A stretch of DNA of 40,406 nucleotides, from contig JAWOBE010000031.1 of assembly GCA_046498185.1 (NCBI GenBank), positions 1 through 40,406 of the forward strand, in the 5' to 3' direction. Source of the stretch: CAYXDR01 sp046498185 (GTDB lineage Bacteria; Desulfobacterota; DSM-4660; Desulfatiglandales; Desulfatiglandaceae). Positions 33,311-40,406 of the stretch are shown piece by piece. The notes below the pieces were generated by a model, which ran no database searches, was not told the DNA's origin, and saw nothing but the letters and a program-made list of their open reading frames with translations. Every line of letters starts with the position of its first letter. The stretch's first letter is position 1. Both the position numbers and the translations under genes were made by a program.

Positions 33311-33744
33311 TCTTTTGCGCGTTCTTCTTCCGCCCGCCTGTATTCGGCTTCGATGAATTCTGTGAGGGCTTCGCCCTGCATCAGATTTTTAAGCTCATTT
33401 TCGAGGTCGGTGGCTTCTATCTCGAGTATCCAGCCCTCGCCGTAGGGATCCGAATTGACCAACGAGGTGTCCTCTTCCAGTTCTTCATTTACCTGGACGA
33501 TTTCTCCGGAGACCGGCGCCACAAGCTTCCCTATCCATTTCCTGGATTGAATTTTTCCGCAAACTTCCCCCTGGCTCACCTCATCTTCTTCTTCCGGCAG
33601 ATCGATAAAGACGATGTCGCCGGCTTCTTTCTGGAAAAAATCGTTCATCCCTACGGTAACCTTGTTCCCGTCTACCCGCGCCCAGGCGTGATCCTTGTGA
33701 TAGTAAAGCTCGTCCGGCATGTTGTACCCTTTGATGTCCGCCAT
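33307..33744 (-). CDS. gcvH: GcvH-like lipoyl carrier protein
   Basis: A 145-residue lipoyl-domain protein of the glycine cleavage H type. The hammerhead turn SRKWIGKLVAPVSGE has the lipoylated lysine at about Lys69. The N-terminus is ELYYHKDHAWARVDG and the C-terminal part SDPYGEGWILEIE. It is longer than usual, with an E/R/A-rich tail. The SRKWIGKL turn differs from the ESVKAAS of typical GcvH and resembles lipoate-binding proteins outside glycine cleavage (LbpA-like). No gcvP or gcvT is in the window. The ATG is preceded by AGGAGGAG. It starts the carrier-ligase-radical SAM run. Confidence 0.85.
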   Translation of the reverse strand: MADIKGYNMPDELYYHKDHAWARVDGNKVTVGMNDFFQKEAGDIVFIDLPEEEDEVSQGEVCGKIQSRKWIGKLVAPVSGEIVQVNEELEEDTSLVNSDPYGEGWILEIEATDLENELKNLMQGEALTEFIEAEYRRAEEERAKE

Positions 33745-33763
33745 TTTCTCCTCCTGTTGTGGG

Positions 33764-33772
33764 ATTCTACCA
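33764..33772 (-). promoter_or_regulatory. Possible extended -10 promoter for the gcvH-like operon
   Basis: On the minus strand TGGTAGAAT (33764-33772) matches an extended -10 element (TGnTAnAAT). It is 20 bases before the gcvH-like start, and no good -35 box is present. The initiating base would be near 33757, giving a short leader with the AGGAGG in it. Confidence 0.3.
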
Positions 33773-33820
33773 AGAAAAAAGGTTCAACAAATCAACTCCG
33801 ATAACGTTGTCGATCGGGGT

Positions 33821-35119
33821 TTACTCGAATCTCGCTTTCACGGACCTGGCATGAAGCAGCAGACCTTCCTTTTCGGCGAGGGTGGAGATCGTGTCCGAAA
33901 TGGATGCCAGGCCTTCCCTGCTCAACAGCTGGAAAGTAGGTTTTTTTATGAAGTCGTCCACAGAAAGGCCGGAAAACATTCTCGCACAGCGGCCTGTCGG
34001 AAGCACGTGGTTCGTTCCGGAGGCATAATCACCTGCAGCCACGGGTGAATAAGGGCCTAGGAATATGGATCCCGCATGCCGTATGCGGCCGAGGGTCACG
34101 AAAGGTTCTTCGGTGCATATCTGGAGGTGTTCGGGCGCATAGTCGTTGGCAAATGAAACGGCTTCGTCCATGTCTTCGGCAATCAATATCCGTGAATGTC
34201 CGGACAGCGATTGAGCCAGGATTTCATTCCTGGGAAGTGCATCGAATTCCGCTGAAATGATGTGGCACACTTCAAAGGCCAGATCTTTGGATGTCGTCAC
34301 GAGTATCGCCGCGGAATCAGGATCGTGTTCGGCCTGGGAGAGAAAATCGAATGCCACAAGCCTGGGCCTTGCCGTGTGGTCCGCCAGGATCAATGATTCG
34401 CTCGGGCCGGCCGGGGAATCTATATCGACTCGTCCGTATACCAGCATTTTCGCGGCGGTCACGTACTTATTCCCTGGGCCGATGATTTTATCGACCCTGG
34501 GTATCGTGTCTGTGCCGAACGCCAGGGCGGCTACAGCCCAAGGGCCTCCCAGTTTGAATATCCTGTGGCAGCCGGCGATGTCCGCAGCGGCGAGTACTAC
34601 CGGATTGACTTTCATATCCGGCCCGGGCGGGGTTACCATGACGATCCGCTGGACGCCTGCTTCACGGGCCGGTATCACCGTCATCAACACCGTGCTTGGA
34701 TAGGCGGCCCGGCCGCCGGGAACATAGCATCCGACACTGTCGAGCGGCCTTGTGAGCCTGCCGGCCAGAATGCCGGGGCTTACTTCCATCGAAGTCATTT
34801 CCTGCTGCTTCTGTGCCCGGTGAAATTTAGTAATGTTTTCAGCTGCGGCCTTCAAGCATTTAATCACTGTCCGCGGAACAAGGTTAAGTGCGTCTTGGAT
34901 TTCTTCAGGGCTGACTTCCAGCTCCCTTGCGGTTGTGCCGGGTTTTAGATCCATGGATGTTTCCAGCATGAATCTGTCCCCGTTCGACTTTACTCCCTCG
35001 ACGATATCCCGCACCTGTTCGTAGACCGCGCCGATGTCGTGCATGGAGCGGTCGAAAAGCGGTTCGAGATGCTCGGGGGTCAGGCTGTCGATTCGTTCAG
35101 GTTTGAGTTTTATCGGCAC
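33821..35119 (-). CDS. hisD: Histidinol dehydrogenase (HisD family)
   Basis: Zinc-dependent NAD enzyme that oxidises histidinol to histidine in two steps. Conserved segments are GCYVPGGRAAYPSTVLM, the zinc ligands in DFLSQAEHDP (Gln, His), APEHLQ (Glu-His), GPYSPVAAGDYASGTNHVLPT, and the C-terminal His in EGLLLHARSV. The GGAQA segment reads GGPWA, with Trp where Gln is usual. GTG 35119 after CAGGAG gives 432 residues, the family's length; the frame opens at TTG 35152. It lies alone, without other his genes, ahead of the gcvH-like operon (76-base gap). A HisD-like enzyme of another alcohol is possible but less likely. Confidence 0.88.
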   Translation of the reverse strand: MPIKLKPERIDSLTPEHLEPLFDRSMHDIGAVYEQVRDIVEGVKSNGDRFMLETSMDLKPGTTARELEVSPEEIQDALNLVPRTVIKCLKAAAENITKFHRAQKQQEMTSMEVSPGILAGRLTRPLDSVGCYVPGGRAAYPSTVLMTVIPAREAGVQRIVMVTPPGPDMKVNPVVLAAADIAGCHRIFKLGGPWAVAALAFGTDTIPRVDKIIGPGNKYVTAAKMLVYGRVDIDSPAGPSESLILADHTARPRLVAFDFLSQAEHDPDSAAILVTTSKDLAFEVCHIISAEFDALPRNEILAQSLSGHSRILIAEDMDEAVSFANDYAPEHLQICTEEPFVTLGRIRHAGSIFLGPYSPVAAGDYASGTNHVLPTGRCARMFSGLSVDDFIKKPTFQLLSREGLASISDTISTLAEKEGLLLHARSVKARFE

Positions 35120-35182
35120 AATGTCTCCTGGTCGGGCCTTGGAATCGCGCAATACTCCTGGAATACTTCACGTGATCCTTAT

Positions 35183-35713
35183 TTAATGCTTTTCTTGTCT
35201 TTGACGCTGGATGTACTTCTCAAGAGCCTGTCTGGTGCTCGGAAAAGCGAGATCCGGCCATGGAATATCGCCTGGAAGGAAAATCCGTACGTCCGCGCTT
35301 TCATCTCCGACTCCGAAATTTTTTGAAATCGGGGAAGCTTCATAGAAAACTATAACCGCGGTTTCACCCGGGTATGAATAGACGCCGGCAAGCCGTTTTA
35401 TTCGAACATCGATGCAGCATTCCTCTTTTGTTTCCCGAACCGCAGCGGCTTCCACCGTCTCCCCGCGGTCGACAAATCCCCCGGGTACTACCCATTTTCC
35501 CTTGCCAGGCTCGATTGCACGCTTCAAAAGAAGGATGCCGCCATCGATTTCAACCAGCGTACATGCAACCACCTTGGGATCGAGATAGTAAATGTAACCG
35601 CACCGGGTACAGACCAGCCGGGGGTTTTCGCCTTCTTTCACCACCGATCGCTGCAGCGTTCCTCCGCAAACAGGGCAATATCTGAATTCAACGTTGCGAT
35701 TATCCACGCTCAT
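35183..35713 (-). CDS. NUDIX hydrolase with N-terminal zinc ribbon
   Basis: A 176-residue protein. The N-terminal zinc ribbon has four cysteines (CPVC and CTRC, residues 13-16 and 35-38), as in NADH-pyrophosphatase-like Nudix proteins. The Nudix box GFVDRGETVEAAAVRETKEE follows, with the metal-binding REx2EE. The box continues CCI where the consensus has a glycine one before the final hydrophobic residue. It would hydrolyse a nucleoside diphosphate derivative; the substrate is unknown. ATG 35713 follows GAGGA. It lies upstream of hisD on the same strand with 63 bases between and is divergent from uvrC. Confidence 0.85.
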   Translation of the reverse strand: MSVDNRNVEFRYCPVCGGTLQRSVVKEGENPRLVCTRCGYIYYLDPKVVACTLVEIDGGILLLKRAIEPGKGKWVVPGGFVDRGETVEAAAVRETKEECCIDVRIKRLAGVYSYPGETAVIVFYEASPISKNFGVGDESADVRIFLPGDIPWPDLAFPSTRQALEKYIQRQRQEKH

Positions 35714-35830
35714 CGGTTATCCTCTATCAGCTTATTCTTGTGTCGCTGCGCCGGCAACATTAGCACGTAGGGACGTAGCGTGCAATACTATCGTTGAAGC
35801 CGCTGTAATAAAAGGAGCATCGTTTCACCG

Positions 35831-37657
35831 ATGAATTTAACAGGCGAAATCCGCCACGGACTCGATCCGGAATACCTTCGCTCCAGCTTGCCGTCGAATC
35901 CCGGGGTGTACCTTTTTAGAGATTCGACCGGACGTGTAATATATGTCGGGAAAGCCAAGAATTTGAAAAAACGTGTGATGTCATATTTTCGGCCCCCGGC
36001 TGATTTACCGGACAAGACCGCACATATGATATCGAGAGCCAAATCTCTCGACACGATTGTAACAGGCACCGAACAGGAAGCTTTCATCCTCGAAGGCACG
36101 CTGATAAAAAAATACATGCCGCGTTATAATGTAATCCTTCGAGATGACAAGCGATACCCGGTTCTGAGGCTTGACGTGCAGGAAACTTTCCCTCGACTGA
36201 CAGTGGTACGCAGGATAAGGAAGGACGGCGCACTTTATTTCGGGCCGTTTTCATCGGCCGGTTCAATGCGAAGCACACTGAAAATAGTGGAAAGGCTGTT
36301 TCCACTCCGTAAATGCAAAGGACGAAGTCTGCCTAAACGTTCCCGGCCCTGCCTGAACTACCAGATGGGCCGTTGCCTCGGCGTGTGTGTGAATCCCGTG
36401 GATGCGTCCGAATACCGAAAAATTGTACAGCAGGTCCGCCTGTTCCTTGAAGGCCGGAACAGGGAGTTGACGGTGCAGCTGCGAAACGAAATGCTGGAGG
36501 CTTCGACGCGGCTTGATTTCGAAAAAGCGGCTGCCCTGCGCGACCAGATCGCCGGAGTGGAACGTGTTGTCGAAAGACAGCATGTGGTTTTCCCGCGGAT
36601 CAGGGAGCTCGATGCTGTCGGATTTTCGTCGGACGGACCGAATGCGCGGGTGGCCGTACTTTATATAAGAAACGGTGCGGTTGCCGGAAGCAGGAAGTTC
36701 GTTCTGGATGCCGCCGGAAGCGACACCGGGGAGGTGGTTGAGGCTTTCCTGACTCAGCACTATGGCCATCAACCGGTCATACCGTCTGAAATTCTGGTTT
36801 CAGAACCGCTTGAGGATGAATCGACGATCGAAGAATGGTTCAGAGGGCTTACGGGAAGAAAGATCCGGGTTCATCGGCCGCTGCGGGGAGATAAACGCGT
36901 GCTCGTTCAGATGGCCGTCGAAAATGCGGGCAGGGGACTTTCCGGGTCATCGGGACCGGATCGCACGAAATTGATGGAAATGGTAATGCGCGTATTGGGA
37001 CTTCGAACGCCGCCCAGATGTATCGAAGGCCTTGATATTTCAAATATACAAGGGCAGAAGGCGGTGGGAAGCGTTGTTTCCTTTATAGACGGCCTTGCGC
37101 ACCGTGAAGGGTACAGGAATTTCCGTATAGATACGGTGGATGGCATCGACGATTACGGGATGATGCAGGAGCTGATTTCACGAAGGCTTGTACATGAGCC
37201 GTTGCCGGACCTGTTCCTTGTGGACGGCGGAAGAGGGCATTTGTCTGCGGTGGCGTCGGTGCTTGACCGACTCAGCCCCGAAAAAATGCCGGAGGTGGCT
37301 GCGATTGCAAAGGCCGAACCTGCGCATGGGGAGACCACTGACAAGCTTTTTGTCCGTGGAAGAAAAAATCCGCTTCAGCTGGGAGGGAAAGATCCGGTGC
37401 TGATGTTGATGATGCGCATTCGGGATGAAGCACACCGGCGTGCGATCGGGTATCATAGGTCTTTGAGGGCGAAAAGCCTCAAGAGTTCGGTTCTGGACGT
37501 GATTGAAGGTGTCGGAAGTGTTCGCAGAAAATCTCTTCTCAAACATTTTAAATCGATCGAAGAGATTGCGGGGGCGGATGTGGCAGAGATCAGCCGGGTA
37601 CCTGGAGTCCCGGAGGCGGTCGCCAGGAGAATCGTGGATTTTTTTGCGGATGCTTGA
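35831..37657 (+). CDS. uvrC: Excinuclease ABC subunit C
   Basis: Dual-incision nuclease of nucleotide excision repair. It has an N-terminal GIY-YIG domain (GVYLFRDSTGRVIYVGKAKN) and a UVR domain (LDFEKAAALRDQIAGVERV), followed by the UvrC catalytic core, which contains GLDISNIQGQKAVGSVVSF and DLFLVDGGRGH. A C-terminal double helix-hairpin-helix ends near VARRIVDFF. Length 608 is typical. ATG 35831 is preceded by AAAGGAG at 13 bases, a rather long spacing. The 117-base divergent spacer upstream contains an inverted repeat GCACG...CGTGC (about 35762-35781). Confidence 0.96.
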   Translation: MNLTGEIRHGLDPEYLRSSLPSNPGVYLFRDSTGRVIYVGKAKNLKKRVMSYFRPPADLPDKTAHMISRAKSLDTIVTGTEQEAFILEGTLIKKYMPRYNVILRDDKRYPVLRLDVQETFPRLTVVRRIRKDGALYFGPFSSAGSMRSTLKIVERLFPLRKCKGRSLPKRSRPCLNYQMGRCLGVCVNPVDASEYRKIVQQVRLFLEGRNRELTVQLRNEMLEASTRLDFEKAAALRDQIAGVERVVERQHVVFPRIRELDAVGFSSDGPNARVAVLYIRNGAVAGSRKFVLDAAGSDTGEVVEAFLTQHYGHQPVIPSEILVSEPLEDESTIEEWFRGLTGRKIRVHRPLRGDKRVLVQMAVENAGRGLSGSSGPDRTKLMEMVMRVLGLRTPPRCIEGLDISNIQGQKAVGSVVSFIDGLAHREGYRNFRIDTVDGIDDYGMMQELISRRLVHEPLPDLFLVDGGRGHLSAVASVLDRLSPEKMPEVAAIAKAEPAHGETTDKLFVRGRKNPLQLGGKDPVLMLMMRIRDEAHRRAIGYHRSLRAKSLKSSVLDVIEGVGSVRRKSLLKHFKSIEEIAGADVAEISRVPGVPEAVARRIVDFFADA

Positions 37658-37669
37658 TGGTGATCTGGG

Positions 37670-38326
37670 ATGATTCGTCTTTTTCACGTGTTTAAGAGAT
37701 TTGGAGCAAATTCGGCGCTGAACGACGTTACGTTGGAGATCGATCAGGGGGAGTTCGTATTCATAACCGGGCCTAGCGGCGCAGGGAAAAGCACGCTGCT
37801 GAGGATTATCTTCGGAGCAGAGCAGCCCACTAGTGGTCAAGTGCTTGTCAATTCAGTGAATTTCAATCGTATCCGCCGTCAAACACTGGATTTGCTCCGC
37901 CGGAAAATCGGGTTCGTGTTTCAGGATTTCAAACTTTTAAACAATCGTACTGTTTTAGATAATGTGGCTGTAGCCCTGCTGGCGTCCGGGGAACGAGGAA
38001 CTTTTGTCAGGAAACGGACTCGCCAGGCTTTAAAACTGGTGGGGCTGAGCGGGAAGGAGAAGTCTTTTCCCAGGCAGCTTTCCGGTGGAGAACAGCAGCG
38101 GGTTGCAATAGCGCGTGCTATAGTTAACAAGCCGGTTCTCCTTCTTGCCGATGAACCTACAGGAAACCTTGACCCTGATCTGACCAGGGATATAATGGTG
38201 CTGCTTCGAAGCATTCACTTGAGAGGGACCACGGTGTTGATAGCTACCCACAGCAGAGAATTATTGAATGAATCTAAACGGCGCAGGATTGTGTTGAACC
38301 GCGGCGTCGTTGTGGAAGATCGGTAA
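37670..38326 (+). CDS. ftsE: Cell division ATP-binding protein FtsE
   Basis: ABC ATPase partner of FtsX, which controls peptidoglycan hydrolases at the division septum. It carries Walker A GPSGAGKST, the signature LSGGEQQRVAIARA and Walker B LLLADEPTGNLD; 218 residues. ATG 37670 lies 12 bases after the uvrC stop. Its stop overlaps the ftsX start by one base (TAATG), indicating coupled translation. The unlinked ftsAZ pair at the left edge belongs to the same process. Confidence 0.94.
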   Translation: MIRLFHVFKRFGANSALNDVTLEIDQGEFVFITGPSGAGKSTLLRIIFGAEQPTSGQVLVNSVNFNRIRRQTLDLLRRKIGFVFQDFKLLNNRTVLDNVAVALLASGERGTFVRKRTRQALKLVGLSGKEKSFPRQLSGGEQQRVAIARAIVNKPVLLLADEPTGNLDPDLTRDIMVLLRSIHLRGTTVLIATHSRELLNESKRRRIVLNRGVVVEDR

Positions 38327-39234
38327 TGCTTCGTCGGGCGCCGTATTTTTTTGTGCAGGCGGTAAAAAATTTGCACAACAACTTCGGTGTTCATCTTATC
38401 GGTATGGGCACCACTACTGTTTCGCTTGTTATATTCGGCATTTTTCTGCTTGTGTTTGTGAATGTAAATTCATGGGTTAAAGGGCTTGGCGGCTCTGGCA
38501 CGATGTCGGTGTTTCTGGAGGATCAGGCGGGCGATGACCAGCTGCTATCCATCCGCGAGGCGATTGAGAGCATAAAAGGCGCGGAAATCGTCAGATATAT
38601 CTCGAAGGAGGATGCTCTCAAAGATATGAAGCGGTTTCTCGGGCCACATGAAGAGCTCATCAACGCCCTTGATTCGAACCCGTTTCCGGCCTCTTTCGAG
38701 GTGGTTTTCGAGGGGAAAACCAGCCCGCCGGATTTCGATGCGGTTCGTTCGATGCTGGAGTCGATTGAAAAAGTCGAGTCTGTTCAGTTGACCGAACAGT
38801 GGATTTCCAGTGTAAAAGGGCTTCTTGCCGTTGTGAAGGTTGCGGGTATAGGAATTGGGAGCCTGCTCGGGCTTGGGGTGTTGATGATCGTGACCAATAC
38901 GATGAGGCTCACGATTTACAGCCGCAAGGATGAAATCGAGATATTGAAAATGGTCGGGGCTACCGATGCATTTGTAAAAGCCCCGTTTTTTCTTGAGGGT
39001 TTGTTACACGGGTCTGCGGCCGGGGGGGCGGCTCTGGCAGTCCTTTTTGCGGGATATAAGGTTTTTTCTCTGAAAAAAGAAGATATTTTGGGGCTTGGAA
39101 TCTTGAGCTTTGATTTTATTCCCCCAGGGTACACAGTGGCTCTTGGTGCGGCCGGAGTATTTTTAGGGCTTTTCGGAAGCTTTATCGCTCTCTGGCGGTT
39201 TTTCAGACAATATGAACGAGGGGAGAGACTATGA
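38326..39234 (+). CDS. ftsX: Cell division protein FtsX
   Basis: Inner-membrane permease-like partner of FtsE. It has a first transmembrane helix at about residues 20-45, a large extracytoplasmic domain (about 46-160) that contacts murein hydrolase activators, and three further helices near 165-190, 222-245 and 265-290. The helix turn VGATDAFVKAPFFLEGLLHG is typical of the FtsX/MacB superfamily. The start overlaps the ftsE stop and its stop overlaps the rpe start by four bases. Confidence 0.93.
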   Translation: MLRRAPYFFVQAVKNLHNNFGVHLIGMGTTTVSLVIFGIFLLVFVNVNSWVKGLGGSGTMSVFLEDQAGDDQLLSIREAIESIKGAEIVRYISKEDALKDMKRFLGPHEELINALDSNPFPASFEVVFEGKTSPPDFDAVRSMLESIEKVESVQLTEQWISSVKGLLAVVKVAGIGIGSLLGLGVLMIVTNTMRLTIYSRKDEIEILKMVGATDAFVKAPFFLEGLLHGSAAGGAALAVLFAGYKVFSLKKEDILGLGILSFDFIPPGYTVALGAAGVFLGLFGSFIALWRFFRQYERGERL

Positions 39235-39881
39235 AAAAAATCGCGCCATCCATCCTCTCAGCCGATTTTACCAGGCTGGGGGAGGAAATTGCGTCGGTGG
39301 AAAAGGCCGGGGCGGACTATATACACGTGGATGTAATGGACGGGCGTTTCGTGCCGAACATCACTATCGGGTCGATGATTGTTAAGGCTGCACGGCGAGT
39401 GACCAAGCTGCCGCTCGATGTTCATTTAATGATAGTCGAACCGGATCGCTTCATCGATGAATTCGTGGATGCAGGCGCCGATATCGTCACAGTTCATGCG
39501 GAGGCCTCCGTACACCTGCACCGGATACTCGAAAGGATACGGAAGGCTGGTGCCAGAGCCGGGGTCAGCATCAATCCGGGGACTTCGCCGCACGTGATTG
39601 ATTATGCGCTTGATAATATGGACCTTGTTTTGATTATGACGGTGAACCCCGGTTTCGGGGGGCAGAAGTTCATTGAATCGGTGCTTCCTAAAATTGAAAA
39701 GATCCGTAAGACCGTGGATGCGCGCGGGCTCGATATAGAGTTGGAAGTGGATGGTGGAATCGGCCCTGAGACAATTCAGAGGGTTTCATCGGCCGGAGCC
39801 GATGTGTTTGTTGCAGGATCCGCCGTTTTTGGCAGCGGGGACTATGGAGCGACGATCAGGCTTATGCGGAGCAGGATGTAA
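39231..39881 (+). CDS. rpe: Ribulose-phosphate 3-epimerase
   Basis: TIM-barrel metal-dependent enzyme that interconverts ribulose 5-phosphate and xylulose 5-phosphate in the pentose phosphate pathway. Motifs are KIAPSILSADFTRLGEE, HVDVMDGRFVPN with metal-binding residues, VDVHLMI, MTVNPGFGGQKF and EVDGGIG. The 216 residues are the usual length. ATG 39231 overlaps the ftsX stop, so rpe is the last gene of uvrC-ftsE-ftsX-rpe. Confidence 0.96.
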   Translation: MKKIAPSILSADFTRLGEEIASVEKAGADYIHVDVMDGRFVPNITIGSMIVKAARRVTKLPLDVHLMIVEPDRFIDEFVDAGADIVTVHAEASVHLHRILERIRKAGARAGVSINPGTSPHVIDYALDNMDLVLIMTVNPGFGGQKFIESVLPKIEKIRKTVDARGLDIELEVDGGIGPETIQRVSSAGADVFVAGSAVFGSGDYGATIRLMRSRM

Positions 39882-40024
39882 TTATTCATTATTTTTTCCT
39901 TGACGAAGGAGCCAAATTGTGTCTTACCTGACTTGGTAATATATGCTGAAGCGTGCAGTCGGTGCATCGGGGCCGCCTGCGAGAACGTATATGTGGGGTC
40001 AATTTTTTCAAGGAGGGAAACGCT

Positions 40025-40225
40025 TTGGCAGAAGGAATGGTTAAGTGGTTTCACGACAAGAAGGGGTATGGTTTTATCGAACGGGATGGGGGAGCAGATG
40101 TTTTCGTGCATTATTCATCGATCAATATGCCCGGATTCAAAACTCTCGCCGAAGGAGAAAGGGTGATTTTTGATTTGGAGGATAGTAACAAAGGGCCGGT
40201 TGCTAAAAATGTAACCAAGGGCTGA
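40025..40225 (+). CDS. Cold-shock protein (CspA family)
   Basis: Single-stranded nucleic-acid-binding OB fold with RNP1-like KGYGFIE and RNP2-like VFVHYSSI motifs, and the common start AEGMVKWF; 66 residues. The start is TTG 40025, seven bases after AAGGAGGG; ATG 40037 would lose the first four residues. The leader back to rpe is ~140 bases and structured enough to resemble long csp leaders, but no promoter is clear. A strong terminator follows. Confidence 0.9.
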   Translation: MAEGMVKWFHDKKGYGFIERDGGADVFVHYSSINMPGFKTLAEGERVIFDLEDSNKGPVAKNVTKG

Positions 40226-40250
40226 TCGATGTGAATTTTCATCGAATCCA

Positions 40251-40285
40251 AAGGCATCCTGCTCCGACAGGGTGCCTTTTTTATT
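40251..40285 (+). terminator. Rho-independent terminator of the cold-shock gene
   Basis: AAGGCATCCTG (40251-40261) pairs with CAGGGTGCCTT (40268-40278) through an 11-pair stem with one G-T pair and a six-base loop. It is followed by TTTTTTATT. It is 25 bases after the csp stop. Confidence 0.9.
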
Positions 40286-40291
40286 GGACGT

Positions 40292-40311
40292 TCAGGAGCC
40301 AGGAGCCAGAA
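40292..40311. repeat. Dispersed intergenic repeat, copy 1
   Basis: A 20-base block built of two tandem AGGAGCC units preceded by TC and ending AGAA. It recurs exactly at 40382-40401. It is directly downstream of the csp terminator, in non-coding sequence. Confidence 0.7.
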
Positions 40312-40381
40312 ATCGGCGTCGGTATCGAGGTTTTTGGAGTGTCGAAACGCAGTTTTGACCTGGTCCGCACCCGCTGGGAAG

Positions 40382-40401
40382 TCAGGAGCCAGGAGCCAGA
40401 A
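40382..40401. repeat. Dispersed intergenic repeat, copy 2
   Basis: Exact second copy of the block at 40292-40311, 90 bases apart and in the same orientation, five bases from the window end. More copies probably continue to the right. Confidence 0.7.
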
Positions 40402-40406
40402 TTCAG

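Overview
The window looks like a chromosomal stretch from a member of the Desulfobacterota (the former Deltaproteobacteria) of moderate G+C. This is inferred from gene content and order, not from a database search. Pointers are: ftsA-ftsZ followed by a TIGR03960-type radical SAM gene; tmk-holB-ricT-metG; xseA-xseB-ispA-dxs-tlyA; uvrC-ftsE-ftsX-rpe; and a small PxxKW-type cysteine-rich protein. About 90% is coding, and most of it is housekeeping.

Layout. 1-3925 (+): the 3' part of ftsA, ftsZ and a large radical SAM gene. The first ~120 bases do not encode FtsA: they encode, in frame, a piece of a molybdopterin oxidoreductase, so the left edge is chimeric. 3942-4916 (-): a rhomboid protease with a DnaJ-like C-terminal tail. 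5104-8211 (+): hisS and aspS. 8214-12295 (-): a four-gene polyamine-type ABC importer (potB-potC-potD-potA), divergent from a proline racemase/hydroxyproline epimerase gene at 12529-13569 (+). 13826-14104 (+): the PxxKW protein. 14113-19991 (-): a DksA-like regulator and exonuclease VII large subunit, then xseB-ispA-dxs-tlyA behind its own near-consensus promoter. 20317-25572 (+): tmk, holB, ricT, metG and an exonuclease III gene.

25573-30939 is the accessory part. It holds a 1051-residue GH65 phosphorylase/beta-phosphoglucomutase fusion (visibly G+C-richer than its neighbours), a gene-poor C-rich stretch, a beheaded gene remnant, and a UPF0175/DUF3368 toxin-antitoxin pair. The pair is bracketed by direct repeats that carry the 3' end of the neighbouring tRNA-Glu gene. 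Two exact 103-bp tandem copies abut tRNA-Glu and a decayed copy lies 1 kb away. This pattern is reminiscent of att-site scars at a tRNA integration hotspot, but no integrase is visible.

31023-35713 (-): read in transcription order this is nudix, hisD, a GcvH-like lipoyl carrier, a lipoate-protein ligase, a radical SAM enzyme, tRNA-Lys and tRNA-Glu. The carrier-ligase-radical SAM trio is tightly coupled and fits a lipoyl-assembly operon of the non-LipA (LipS1/LipS2-type) kind. 35831-40225 (+): uvrC, ftsE, ftsX, rpe and a cold-shock gene with a clear terminator. The window closes with a short dispersed intergenic repeat.

The most interesting items are the tRNA-Glu-derived repeat array with its toxin-antitoxin cargo, the putative lipoyl-assembly operon, the rhomboid-DnaJ fusion, and the chimeric left edge.
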